Source: Salinimicrobium tongyeongense (GTDB taxonomy: Bacteria; Bacteroidota; Bacteroidia; Flavobacteriales; Flavobacteriaceae). From it: 64,000 bases of DNA. The notes beneath the pieces were generated by a model. The model saw only the letters and a list, made by a program, of their open reading frames with translations, made no database searches and was not told the DNA's origin. Shown here piece after piece: positions 16,899-25,651 of this stretch. How positions within the stretch are numbered: the first letter of the stretch is position 1; each line of letters begins with the position of its first letter. The stretch covers positions 2,976,001 through 3,040,000 of the forward strand of contig NZ_CP069620.1 of assembly GCF_026109735.1 (NCBI RefSeq). The letters are read 5' to 3'. The translations under genes and the position numbers were made by a program.

Positions 16899-18002
16899 AT
16901 GATGCAAACCAAATTCAGCTTACCCGAAACCCATCCCGAATTCAGGCTAAACGGGCTCCACTATAGCAATGAAGACCTGGCCGCTGTGGCTTACAGCCTC
17001 ATAAAAGAAGGCGAGCCCTATGAAGGCCAGGCAGGAAATTTTCTTTTAGACTGGCTCAACGATAAGGAATATATTGAGGTGAAGACTTCAGGTTCTACAG
17101 GGCCTCCAAAGAGAATTCCTATTAAAAAACAGCAAATGGTCAACAGTGCCCGGGCCACGGGAAAATATTTTGAGCTGGGGCCGCGCACTACCGCATTGCA
17201 CTGCCTTCCGGTGAATTTTATTGCAGGGAAAATGATGCTGGTACGGGCTATGCTGCTGGGCTGGAAGCTGGATCTTGAACTTCCCAAAGCCAATCCGTTA
17301 GACCGCATTTTCAAGACCTATGATTTTTGTGCCATGACGCCTTTTCAGCTGGATAATTCCCTTAGCCGGCTGCACCTTATCAAAAAACTGATCGTTGGCG
17401 GCGGGGCTGTATCGGGCAACCTGCGCAATCTCGTGCAGGGGATCAATACCGAAGTTTACGAAACTTACGGCATGACCGAGACAGTCTCTCACATTGCAGC
17501 CCGCCATATAAATTCAAAGGCCAAAAAGGCAGAAGAACCGCTGCCGTTTACCACGCTTCCCAATGTAAAAATTGATGTAGATGACCGCAGCTGCCTGGTG
17601 ATCGAAGCCCCGCAACTCACCGATGACCGGCTGGTAACCAATGATGTGGTGGAACTTATTTCTGAAAACAGCTTTGTGTGGAAAGGCAGGATAGACAACC
17701 TCATCAATTCGGGGGGTGTGAAGCTGCATCCCGAAGAGATTGAAGCCAAGCTGGCGCCAATCATTGCCCACAGGTTCTTTATCACTTCCCTGCCCGATGC
17801 GGCACTGGGCGAAAAGCTGGTTTTGATGGTAGAAAGTCAGTTTTCAGAAGTGGCGCTCAACAACCTTGAAAGGGAGATTAGGGCCTGCAGAAAGCTGGGG
17901 AAATATGAGATCCCGAAGAAGATCTATTTCGTTGAAAAATTCGAGGAAACGGCCAATGGCAAGATCCATCGCGCCAACACCCTTAAAAGCAGGGTCGATT
18001 AA
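16899..18002 (+). CDS. menE: o-Succinylbenzoate-CoA ligase (short MenE)
   Basis: A 367-residue acyl-adenylate-forming enzyme (ANL family) of the compact type found in Bacteroidota; classical MenE is 450-490 residues. It shows the phosphate-binding loop TSGSTGPPKRIPIKKQQM (about 67-84), YETYGMTETVSHIA (adenine/substrate motif), the hinge DNLINSGGVKLHPEEIEAKL, and the catalytic Lys near the C-terminus in ANGKIHRA. A TTG at 16878 is possible, but ATG at 16899 or 16902 gives the more natural start. It is the last gene of the men cluster and is followed by an intrinsic terminator. Confidence 0.9.
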   Translation: MMQTKFSLPETHPEFRLNGLHYSNEDLAAVAYSLIKEGEPYEGQAGNFLLDWLNDKEYIEVKTSGSTGPPKRIPIKKQQMVNSARATGKYFELGPRTTALHCLPVNFIAGKMMLVRAMLLGWKLDLELPKANPLDRIFKTYDFCAMTPFQLDNSLSRLHLIKKLIVGGGAVSGNLRNLVQGINTEVYETYGMTETVSHIAARHINSKAKKAEEPLPFTTLPNVKIDVDDRSCLVIEAPQLTDDRLVTNDVVELISENSFVWKGRIDNLINSGGVKLHPEEIEAKLAPIIAHRFFITSLPDAALGEKLVLMVESQFSEVALNNLEREIRACRKLGKYEIPKKIYFVEKFEETANGKIHRANTLKSRVD

Positions 18003-18027
18003 TTTTTCTTCGGAAGCTGTTTACTAA

Positions 18028-18054
18028 AAAAGTCGGGACCAAATCCCGACTTTT
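18028..18054 (+). terminator. Intrinsic terminator of the men cluster
   Basis: Inverted repeat AAAAGTCGGGA / TCCCGACTTTT (11 bp, 5-nt loop) followed by a T-rich run lies 26 nt after the menE stop and serves transcripts from both sides. Confidence 0.92.
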
Positions 18055-18070
18055 ATTTTACTGAAGTGTC

Positions 18071-18085
18071 AAAAATGGCATTTTT
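18071..18085. repeat. Dispersed palindrome AAAAATGGCATTTTT (copy c)
   Basis: A perfect 15-nt dyad whose right arm contributes two bases of the M1 peptidase stop codon (18084-18086). Confidence 0.85.
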
Positions 18086-19727
18086 AAGCCTGCTTCAGGT
18101 TTTGACGTTTTATGTAGAACTCATCTTCCTGCACCTGTACTGCTTCAGGAGAATTTACCTGCTGTTCAAGTTTTTGCCATTTTTCCGTAGGATAGAGGCG
18201 AAGCTCTTTTCCGTCAATAACAACATCTATCGGCATATCAAAGCCTTCAACATCAGCCTGCCACCTGTAGAGAATGCGGCCTTTTTTCTGCTTAAACTGC
18301 AATTCAGGCAGAGCGGCATACCTCAGGTACTGGTCAAAAACAGGCTGCAGGTCGTACTTTATGGCAGCGTTAAAGAAATCTTCGGTCGTTTTGGTGCTAA
18401 TGATCTTATGGCGATTACTTTCAGTATAATCTTTTAGGGTTTTCCACCACAAATCGTCGTTATTATAGATATTTCTAATGGTGTTTAGCAGGTTGGCGCC
18501 CTTGTAGTACATATCGCCAGAGCCTTCACTGTTCACGCCATACGTGCCAATGATCTTTGTGCTGTTGGCAATGTTGTTCCTTATGCCCTGCAGGTAATCG
18601 AGGGCTTCCTGTTTACCCCAGCGGCATTCAATGTAAACTGCTTCAGAATAACTGGTGAAGCCTTCATGGATCCACATATCGGCAATATCTTTTGCCGTAA
18701 TGCTGTTGCCAAACCACTCGTGCCCAGATTCATGGATGATGATAAAATCCCATTTAAGGCCCACGCCCGTGCCGCTTAAATCCCTGCCCAAATACCCCAT
18801 TTGGTACTCGTTGCCATAGGCCACGGCACTTTGGTGCTCCATGCCCAGGTAAGGGGTTTCCACCAGTTTAAAACCGTCTTCTTCGAAGGGGTAAGCCCCA
18901 AATTTTTCGTAGAAGCAGTTCATCATAAATTTCACTTCTTCAAACTGTTTTTTGGCCTTTTCGAGGTTGTAGGGCAGCACGTAATAATCGAGGTCGAGAT
19001 GGCGGAACCTGTCTTTAAAATGAACATAGTTGCCAATATTCACCACAATGTTGTAGTTGTTGATGGGGTTGTTCACCTTCCAGTTCCAGCGGGTATAGCC
19101 GTTGTCGAGGATTTCCTTTCCGAGGAAACGCCCGTTAGACACGTTCATGAGGTCGTTGGGAACAGCGATTCCAATAAGGGCTTCTTCGGGTTCATCGCTC
19201 TGGTGGTCTTTGTTTGGGTACCAGAGGCTGGCTCCCGTTCCCTGAACCGCAACCGCGATCCATGGATTGCCCTGCCGGTCTTTTTCGAAGACAAATCCGC
19301 CGTCCCAGGGGGCATTTTTGGCAACTATCGGATTTCCGGAGTAATAGAACAGGATAGAGTCTACCGCATTTTTTTCTACCTGCGGAATTAAATCGATAAA
19401 AACAGCATCATGCCGCCGCTTATACTCCATTTTTTTTCCGCGGAAGACAACAGAATCTACTTTCATGTTCCTGAAGAGGTCTACCTGCATTACGGGCAGG
19501 TCTTCTTCAGCCTTAAAACTGATCCCGTTATACCCTGAAATGAACTTCTTTTCGGGCACCACTTTTACCTGCAGGTTGTACTTCAAAACATCATATGCGC
19601 GTTGGGGCCTTAAAGACCCGCGCAGGGTATCGGCTTCGGTGAATTGAGATTTATTGCTAAGCACCTGGCCCTGTAGGGGTACAGCTGCAAGAAGTAGAAT
19701 AAAAATAAAGGAGGTGAAAAATCGCAT
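18084..19727 (-). CDS. M1-family metallopeptidase (secreted aminopeptidase-like)
   Basis: A 547-residue exported protein with an N-terminal signal peptide (residues 1-20) followed by a gluzincin M1 fold. The exopeptidase motif appears as YLGMEHQSAVAYG (GxMEN variant with H replacing N), and the zinc site is HESGHEWFGNSITAKD...WIHEGFTSYSE, i.e. HExxH with the third ligand Glu 18 residues downstream. The length is shorter than classical PepN because the C-terminal helical domain is reduced. It should cleave N-terminal residues from peptides in the periplasm. The carboxylase gene lies 12 nt upstream on the same strand. Confidence 0.9.
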   Translation of the reverse strand: MRFFTSFIFILLLAAVPLQGQVLSNKSQFTEADTLRGSLRPQRAYDVLKYNLQVKVVPEKKFISGYNGISFKAEEDLPVMQVDLFRNMKVDSVVFRGKKMEYKRRHDAVFIDLIPQVEKNAVDSILFYYSGNPIVAKNAPWDGGFVFEKDRQGNPWIAVAVQGTGASLWYPNKDHQSDEPEEALIGIAVPNDLMNVSNGRFLGKEILDNGYTRWNWKVNNPINNYNIVVNIGNYVHFKDRFRHLDLDYYVLPYNLEKAKKQFEEVKFMMNCFYEKFGAYPFEEDGFKLVETPYLGMEHQSAVAYGNEYQMGYLGRDLSGTGVGLKWDFIIIHESGHEWFGNSITAKDIADMWIHEGFTSYSEAVYIECRWGKQEALDYLQGIRNNIANSTKIIGTYGVNSEGSGDMYYKGANLLNTIRNIYNNDDLWWKTLKDYTESNRHKIISTKTTEDFFNAAIKYDLQPVFDQYLRYAALPELQFKQKKGRILYRWQADVEGFDMPIDVVIDGKELRLYPTEKWQKLEQQVNSPEAVQVQEDEFYIKRQNLKQA

Positions 19728-19739
19728 TTTTGAAAGGTA

Positions 19740-21368
19740 TTAGGTCTGGATCACACCCAGGTTAAAGTCTTTTTCGATAGGAGCATTATTGGCGGCTTCA
19801 ATTCCTGTAGAAATCCATTTCCTGGTGTCCAGGGGATCTATTACCGCATCGGTCCATAAATGGGCGGCAGCGTAATACGCTGAAGTCTGCCTGTCGTACC
19901 TGGCTTTGATCTCGTCAAAAACTTTTTTCTCCTTTTCGGCGTCTACTTTTTCACCTTTTTTCTCCATGGCTGCAGTTTCAATCTGGGCCAACACTTTAGC
20001 GGCCTGGGTGCCGCCCATCACGGCAAGTTCGGCACTGGGCCAGGCGAAAATGAGGCGGGGGTCGTAAGCTTTTCCGCACATGGCGTAATTTCCGGCCCCG
20101 TAAGAGTTTCCAATGATCACTGTAAATTTTGGGACCACCGAATTACTTACGGCATTTACCATTTTTGCCCCGTCTTTGATAATGCCGCCATGTTCGCTCT
20201 TGCTGCCCACCATAAATCCGGTGACATCCTGAAGAAAGACCAGCGGAATTTTCTTCTGATTACAATTGGCTATGAAGCGGGTGGCTTTATCGGCCGAATC
20301 TGAGTAGATGACCCCGCCAAATTGCATCTCTTTTTTGGCACTTTTGACAATCTTGCGCTGATTGGCCACTATACCCACGGCCCAACCGTCTATTCGGGCG
20401 TAGGCGGTGATGATGGTTTGCCCGTAACCTTCCTTGTACTCCTGGAATTCAGAATTATCTACCAGCCTGGCAATGATCTCGCGCATATCGTACTGTTCGT
20501 TGCGCTGCTTTGGGAGGATCCCGTAGATATCTTCCGGATCTTTTGCAGGTTTCACCGGGTCTTTGCGGTTGTAGCCGGCCTTGTCGTTATCCCCAATCTT
20601 ATCTATAAGCCCTTTAATGGTATTGAGGGCGTCTTTATCATCTTTGGATTTATAATCGGTAACGCCGCTAATTTCACTGTGGGTGGTAGCGCCACCCAGG
20701 GTTTCATTGTCGATAGATTCGCCAATTGCGGCTTTTACGAGGTAACTTCCGGCCAGGAAGATGCTTCCGGTTTTATCTACAATAAGGGCCTCATCACTCA
20801 TTATTGGCAGGTAAGCCCCGCCGGCAACACAACTTCCCATCACGGCAGAGATTTGAGTAATGCCCATGCTGCTCATAATGGCGTTATTTCTAAAGACCCT
20901 TCCGAAGTGTTCTTTATCGGGGAAGATCTCATCCTGCATGGGGAGGTAAACCCCGGCCGAATCTACAAGGTAAATGATGGGCAGGCGGTTTTCAATAGAT
21001 ATTTCCTGTGCGCGCAGGTTCTTTTTTGCGGTAATGGGAAACCAGGCACCGGCTTTTACGGTGGCGTCATTAGCCACCACGATACATTGTTTGCCAGAGA
21101 TCTTTCCAATCTTCACCACCACGCCGCCACTGGGGCAACCGCCGTGTTCCCTGTACATGCCGTCTCCTGCAAAAGCCCCAATTTCAATAGCTTCCCGGGC
21201 ATCGTCAAGCAAATAATCTACCCTTTCGCGGGCGGTCATTTTGCCTTTGGCGTGGTGTTTTGCAATGCGTTTTTCGCCGCCGCCCAACTTTACCTCCTTG
21301 AGGCGCCGCTTAAGCTCTGATACTAAAAGTTTGTTGTGGTCTTCGTTCTTGTTGAATTCAATATCCAT
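19740..21368 (-). CDS. Acyl-CoA carboxylase carboxyltransferase (beta) subunit
   Basis: A 542-residue biotin-dependent carboxyltransferase that transfers CO2 from biotin to an acyl-CoA; the layout best fits methylcrotonyl-/propionyl-CoA carboxylase beta chains. Key regions are KGKMTARERVDYLLD at the start, HGGCPSGGVVVKIGK, the first oxyanion-hole GSCVAGGAYLPIMSDEAL, then the C-terminal crotonase half with PLVFLQDVTGFMVGSKSE and GNSYGAGNYAMCGKAYDPR. The biotin carboxylase subunit is not in the window. The M1 peptidase gene follows after 12 nt, so the two are likely cotranscribed although the functions are not obviously linked. Confidence 0.92.
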   Translation of the reverse strand: MDIEFNKNEDHNKLLVSELKRRLKEVKLGGGEKRIAKHHAKGKMTARERVDYLLDDAREAIEIGAFAGDGMYREHGGCPSGGVVVKIGKISGKQCIVVANDATVKAGAWFPITAKKNLRAQEISIENRLPIIYLVDSAGVYLPMQDEIFPDKEHFGRVFRNNAIMSSMGITQISAVMGSCVAGGAYLPIMSDEALIVDKTGSIFLAGSYLVKAAIGESIDNETLGGATTHSEISGVTDYKSKDDKDALNTIKGLIDKIGDNDKAGYNRKDPVKPAKDPEDIYGILPKQRNEQYDMREIIARLVDNSEFQEYKEGYGQTIITAYARIDGWAVGIVANQRKIVKSAKKEMQFGGVIYSDSADKATRFIANCNQKKIPLVFLQDVTGFMVGSKSEHGGIIKDGAKMVNAVSNSVVPKFTVIIGNSYGAGNYAMCGKAYDPRLIFAWPSAELAVMGGTQAAKVLAQIETAAMEKKGEKVDAEKEKKVFDEIKARYDRQTSAYYAAAHLWTDAVIDPLDTRKWISTGIEAANNAPIEKDFNLGVIQT

Positions 21369-21583
21369 TTATAAGATCTAAAAGTCGTTGTGGTTACACA
21401 TCTACCCTCTAAAAAGCTGTGTAGATTTATCAATGGTCGCTAAAATACAAAAACCCTGCAACTAAAAATCCTTATAAAAACATATAAAAATGCGATCTTT
21501 GTCATAGAAGAGGTCATTTTACAATACTACTTTTACGGCCTTTTGGCAAAGACTGCCACAACACTAATTACTCGCTGCACAAG

Positions 21584-21763
21584 ATGGGAATGAATAAGAA
21601 CACGATTTTTGGATGGGCATCATTTTGCATGCTCCTTATAGGTATTGCCCTGGTTTTACTCGGGGTACTCAAGTACAGGGACCACGCAATTGGCTTCTCT
21701 ACCGTAGGCATTGGCTTCTTTGTAATGTCTTGGGCTTTTAATGCTTTAAAGGGAAGGGTTTAA
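21584..21763 (+). CDS. CAL67264-type small membrane protein (59 aa)
   Basis: A 59-residue ORF (ATG at 21584, TAA at 21761) encodes MGMNKNTIFGW followed by two hydrophobic helices (about residues 10-28 and 35-52, with LLGVLKYRDH between) and ends AFNALKGRV. The start, the two-helix layout and the NALKGRV end match the CAL67264 membrane protein family first seen in Gramella forsetii and conserved in Flavobacteriia. Its function is unknown. It stands alone, with 215 nt of upstream sequence. Confidence 0.85.
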   Translation: MGMNKNTIFGWASFCMLLIGIALVLLGVLKYRDHAIGFSTVGIGFFVMSWAFNALKGRV

Positions 21764-21919
21764 AAATGGTATTTTCTCCCGGGATTTTTCCTGAAGAAAT
21801 CGGAAACAAAAAACCTAACAGATCAAACCATAACTTTTTGAACTGAAGATTCATCCTGTCTTTTTTGAAGCAACCTTCAGTAGCAGGTATTTTGGCCTGG
21901 CAGAGCTTTGGGCTTTGAT

Positions 21920-22588
21920 TTAAAAGGAAAATCCGAAACCAATATTGGCGATCAAGCCTTTAAAAATTATATCTGCCGAAGCTAATTCTTCTTCAAAATC
22001 GTAAATATCCCTCTCTGTGGTGCCATCGGGATACCTCACCTGGTAATCTATGGTTTTGGGAAGAGAGGAGAAGGAGTAGCCAATTTCTGGCCGAAAGTAG
22101 AACAGGCCGCCCAGCTTTGCACCCAGTTTTACATTGAAGGAACTGTGGTTGTAATCAATATACCCGGTGCCATTCATGCCGTTTTCATTGACATCTGTCT
22201 GGCCTTCAAATTTCATTTGGCCATAGCTCACGCCTGCATAGAGGCCTTTTCCTGCTTTAAAAATATAGTAATTTAATCCGCCTTCAATGTAGGAGTAACT
22301 TAGATCTGTAGTTTCGGTGTTACCAGATTCTTCTTCAGATAAAAACCAATCAGATTCTATGGTCGAATAATCCAAGCTTACAGAAAGCCTGTCGTTTAAA
22401 AGCGGGGTTACGTATTCCACATTTCCGCCCACGATGTTTGGAAACCCTATTTTTACCCCCAGGCGTATTGGTCTTACCTTATAATCCCTTTCTTCCGGCA
22501 GCCGCTCCTGCGCCTGTGTAAAACCGGTGTGAAAAAGCAAAGTAGCCAGGGCTAAAAAGAAGAGTGGGGTGGTGGTAAATACTTTCAT
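21920..22588 (-). CDS. Outer-membrane beta-barrel protein
   Basis: A 222-residue protein with a clear signal peptide (residues 1-26, ending TGFTQAQ) and a run of alternating hydrophobic/polar strands (VGGNVEYVTPLL, LSVSLDYSTIESDW, LNYYIFKAGKGLYAGVSYGQMKFEG, FRPEIGYSFSS) ending in an aromatic strand IANIGFGFSF. The terminal Phe and strand pattern match 8-stranded outer-membrane porin-like/PorT-like proteins. No specific function can be given. It is isolated from its neighbours. Confidence 0.75.
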   Translation of the reverse strand: MKVFTTTPLFFLALATLLFHTGFTQAQERLPEERDYKVRPIRLGVKIGFPNIVGGNVEYVTPLLNDRLSVSLDYSTIESDWFLSEEESGNTETTDLSYSYIEGGLNYYIFKAGKGLYAGVSYGQMKFEGQTDVNENGMNGTGYIDYNHSSFNVKLGAKLGGLFYFRPEIGYSFSSLPKTIDYQVRYPDGTTERDIYDFEEELASADIIFKGLIANIGFGFSF

Positions 22589-22689
22589 GGCGCAAATATT
22601 ATGTTACTTCTGAAAGATATCTCATTAAAAATGAGGCTGCAATACCCATAAATAAGTAATTTTAAAGGAATTCAAATTCAGTTCATTCT

Positions 22690-23160
22690 ATGGAAAAAAT
22701 GAAAGAAAGCCTGGTGAAGCATTTAAAAGGGGGCGAAGCCTTTATGCCGATAGAAAAGATGATTGAAAAAATACCTTTTTTGGAACTTGGGAAAAGACCG
22801 GCAGGTTTACCTTATTCGTTTTATGAGCTTTTTTCTCATATTCGATTTACCCAAAAAGATATTCTTGATTATTGTACACAGGCAAATTATGAAGCCCCCG
22901 AATGGCCGCAAGATTACTGGCCAGCAAATTCAAGGCCCAATGATGAGAAGGCCTGGAAGGAGCTGGTAGACGTTTATTTCAGGGAGAGGGATATGCTGGC
23001 CACACTTATACTTTCCGAAGAAAAAGATCTTATGGACACTGTGCCTTCAGGTAAAAAACATACGCTGTTAAGGGAAGTTCTGCTGGTTATTGAGCACACG
23101 ACCTATCACAGCGGGCAGCTTTTAATTCTCTTAAGGCACCTGGGGCTTCATTCGTCCTGA
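22690..23160 (+). CDS. DinB-family protein
   Basis: A 156-residue four-helix-bundle protein of the DinB/YfiT-like superfamily, which includes metal-dependent thiol transferases. The likely metal-binding His are in ELFSHIRFTQ (about residue 55) and in the pair VIEHTTYHSGQLL (HxxxH, about 137-141), spaced as in the family. Whether it is a bacillithiol-dependent transferase is only a guess, though a bacillithiol gene (bshB1) is in the same window. It is separated from ettA by 113 nt. Confidence 0.85.
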   Translation: MEKMKESLVKHLKGGEAFMPIEKMIEKIPFLELGKRPAGLPYSFYELFSHIRFTQKDILDYCTQANYEAPEWPQDYWPANSRPNDEKAWKELVDVYFRERDMLATLILSEEKDLMDTVPSGKKHTLLREVLLVIEHTTYHSGQLLILLRHLGLHSS

Positions 23161-23273
23161 AAATATTCCGAAGCAGGCATAAAATCAATTCTAAAATTAT
23201 GATATTTGTCTGTTAGAATAAACCGGGAGTTCTGTGCCAGAACCTCGAAATAATAAACTGAAAACAGCATTTT

Positions 23274-24962
23274 ATGGCAGATGATAAGAAAGTAATTTTC
23301 TCGATGTCGGGAGTTACAAAGACCTACCAGTCAGCAAATACGCCGGTACTCAAGAATATTTACCTGAGTTTCTTTTACGGGGCAAAAATCGGGATTCTTG
23401 GTCTCAACGGTTCGGGAAAATCGACCTTGCTCAGGATTATAGCAGGGGAAGAAAAGAATTACCAGGGAGATGTGGTGTTTGCACCAGGCTATTCGGTGGG
23501 ATACCTTGAACAGGAGCCAAAACTTGATGACGAAAAGACGGTACTTGAAGTGGTAAAGGAAGGAGCAGCCGAGACCGTAGCCATTCTTGAAGAGTACAAC
23601 AAGATCAACGATATGTTTGGTCTTCCCGAAGTCTACGAAGATCCCGATAAGATGCAGAAGCTTATGGACAAGCAGGCTGCCTTGCAGGACCAGATTGATG
23701 CCAGCAATGCGTGGGAACTGGATACCAAACTCGAAATTGCCATGGATGCGCTTAGAACGCCCGATCCTGATAAGAAGATTGGGGTACTTTCGGGAGGGGA
23801 ACGAAGAAGGGTAGCATTGTGCCGCTTATTGCTTCAGGAGCCCGATGTATTACTTCTGGATGAGCCTACCAACCACCTTGATGCCGAATCGGTACTGTGG
23901 CTGGAGCAACACCTTCAGCAGTATAAAGGAACGGTGATTGCCGTAACGCACGACCGTTATTTCCTCGATAATGTAGCCGGATGGATCCTTGAACTTGACC
24001 GGGGGGAAGGAATCCCATGGAAGGGGAATTATTCTTCATGGCTTGATCAAAAAGCCAAACGCCTTGCCCAGGAGCAAAAACAGGCGAGCAAACGCCAGAA
24101 GACCCTGGAACGGGAGCTGGAATGGTCAAAAATGGCACCCAAAGGCAGGCAGGCAAAGCAAAAAGCACGTTTGAACAATTACGACAAGCTGCTTAGCCAG
24201 GATCAAAAACAAATGGACGAACAGTTGGAGATCTATATTCCCAACGGCCCGCGTTTGGGAACAAACGTAATTGAGGCCAAAGGGGTGAGCAAGGCTTTTG
24301 ATGACAAGCTCTTGTACGACGATCTTAATTTTAAATTACCGCAAGCCGGAATTGTTGGAATTATCGGACCAAACGGTGCCGGTAAAACCACGATCTTCAA
24401 GATGATCATGGGAGAAGAAAAACCCGATAAAGGTACTTTTGAAGTGGGGGATACCGCAAAGATCGCCTATGTAGACCAGAGCCACACCAATATTGATCCT
24501 GAAAAGACCATTTGGCAGAACTTTAGCGATGAGCAGGAGTTGGTGCTTATGGGTGGCCGCCAGGTGAATTCGAGAGCTTATCTAAGCAGGTTTAACTTCA
24601 GCGGAAGTGAGCAGAACAAGAAGGTGAGCAAATTGTCTGGTGGGGAGAGAAACCGCCTGCACCTGGCCATGACCCTCAAAGAAGAAGGCAACGTGCTGCT
24701 TCTGGATGAGCCTACCAACGATCTTGACGTAAACACCCTGCGAGCCCTGGAAGAAGGTCTTGAAAATTTTGCAGGTTGTGCGGTGATCATCTCCCACGAC
24801 CGCTGGTTTATGGACAGGGTTTGTACCCATATCCTCGCATTTGAAGGCAATTCTGAAGTGTATTTCTTTGAAGGCAGCTTCTCTGAATATGAAGAGAACA
24901 AAAAGAAACGCCTTGGGGATGTCACTCCAAAAAGGATTAAATACAAAAAGCTGGTACGCTAA
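23274..24962 (+). CDS. ettA: ABC-F energy-dependent translational throttle protein
   Basis: A 562-residue soluble protein with two ABC ATPase domains and no membrane domain. The first has GLNGSGKSTLL (about residues 45-55), signature LSGGERRRVALCRLL and LLLDEPTNHLDAESV; the second has GPNGAGKTTIF, LSGGERNRLHLAM and LLLDEPTNDLDVNTL. The linker between them (KQASKRQKTLERELEWSKMAPKGRQAK region) is the P-site tRNA-interaction motif typical of EttA, which gates the ribosome's entry into elongation according to energy state. The length is the same as in E. coli. It is followed by a strong terminator. Confidence 0.95.
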   Translation: MADDKKVIFSMSGVTKTYQSANTPVLKNIYLSFFYGAKIGILGLNGSGKSTLLRIIAGEEKNYQGDVVFAPGYSVGYLEQEPKLDDEKTVLEVVKEGAAETVAILEEYNKINDMFGLPEVYEDPDKMQKLMDKQAALQDQIDASNAWELDTKLEIAMDALRTPDPDKKIGVLSGGERRRVALCRLLLQEPDVLLLDEPTNHLDAESVLWLEQHLQQYKGTVIAVTHDRYFLDNVAGWILELDRGEGIPWKGNYSSWLDQKAKRLAQEQKQASKRQKTLERELEWSKMAPKGRQAKQKARLNNYDKLLSQDQKQMDEQLEIYIPNGPRLGTNVIEAKGVSKAFDDKLLYDDLNFKLPQAGIVGIIGPNGAGKTTIFKMIMGEEKPDKGTFEVGDTAKIAYVDQSHTNIDPEKTIWQNFSDEQELVLMGGRQVNSRAYLSRFNFSGSEQNKKVSKLSGGERNRLHLAMTLKEEGNVLLLDEPTNDLDVNTLRALEEGLENFAGCAVIISHDRWFMDRVCTHILAFEGNSEVYFFEGSFSEYEENKKKRLGDVTPKRIKYKKLVR

Positions 24963-24981
24963 GTATTAGCACGATTTTTAT

Positions 24982-25023
24982 AATATCCATTATTAACTGA
25001 AGCTTCAGTTGATAATGGATATT
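24982..25023. terminator. Long inverted-repeat terminator between ettA and the response regulator
   Basis: Arms 24982-25002 and 25003-25023 form a 21-bp stem with one T-G mismatch and no unpaired loop (centre AAGCTT), with T-rich sequence after it. It sits between two convergent genes. Confidence 0.8.
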
Positions 25024-25034
25024 TTTTTATTGAT

Positions 25035-25621
25035 TTATAACCGGTTGGAAAGTACAAACCTTATCAATTCCCCTTTTTTGTTGAGCTGAAGCTTTTCTTT
25101 GATATTCTTCACATGCGTATCTACGGTAAATTTGGAGATACAGAGTTCTTTTCCAATAACTTTGTTGGTCTTGTAGCAAGGGATTGCAGGATCTCCACCT
25201 CACGTTTGCTCAGTTTTTCGGTTACTGAAGTATCCTGTGCGGGCTGAATGTAATTTTCACGGTTTTTTAGTGCCAGGTTGAGGGTGGTGAGTAACTGCTG
25301 ATTGTTGAATGGCTTCAGAATATAGGCATAGGGGCTAACTTCTTCGGCATGCTCCATGACCTGCGGATTGGAATAGGCTGTAAGGAAAATGACCGGCCCG
25401 TGTTGATCAAGTTGATGAAATTTCTGAATGATCTCAATACCATTCATTCTGTCCTGCAGGTTGATATCGCAAATTACCCCACTAAAGCTCTCATGCTGCA
25501 GGCTTTCAATGGCCTTATCTACATTTGAAGAAATAGAGACTTCGTAAGAATTCTTTTTTAGAAAAATCCGCAAGCTTTCGGCGATAATGATTTCATCTTC
25601 AATGATCAGGATTTTATTCAT
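25035..25621 (-). pseudogene. LuxR/NarL-type response regulator, frameshifted within the HTH
   Basis: The 5' part has an intact receiver domain: KILIIEDEIIIAES at the start, phospho-acceptor Asp in VICDINLQDR (about residue 52), the switch Thr in VIFLTAYSN and Lys in YILKPFNN. The HTH begins EKLSKREVEILQSLAT, then the frame shifts at 25170-25174: the original frame ends 14 codons later, while another frame continues TNKVIGKELCISKFTVDTHV...KNIKEKLQLNKKGELIRFVLSNRL to a stop at 25035. Family spacing (LATGxTNK) suggests 4 nt, or at least 1 nt, is missing. As read, the protein lacks its DNA-recognition helix. It is 30 nt downstream of the sensor kinase gene. Confidence 0.85.
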
Positions 25622-25651
25622 AAGCAGTTAGGTTTAAGAACGCGGTGAAAC

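Noticed and set aside
20322-21320. Plus-strand ORF of 332 codons opposite the carboxylase gene
   Set aside because: It is the antisense shadow of a well-conserved carboxyltransferase; its translation has no domain pattern.
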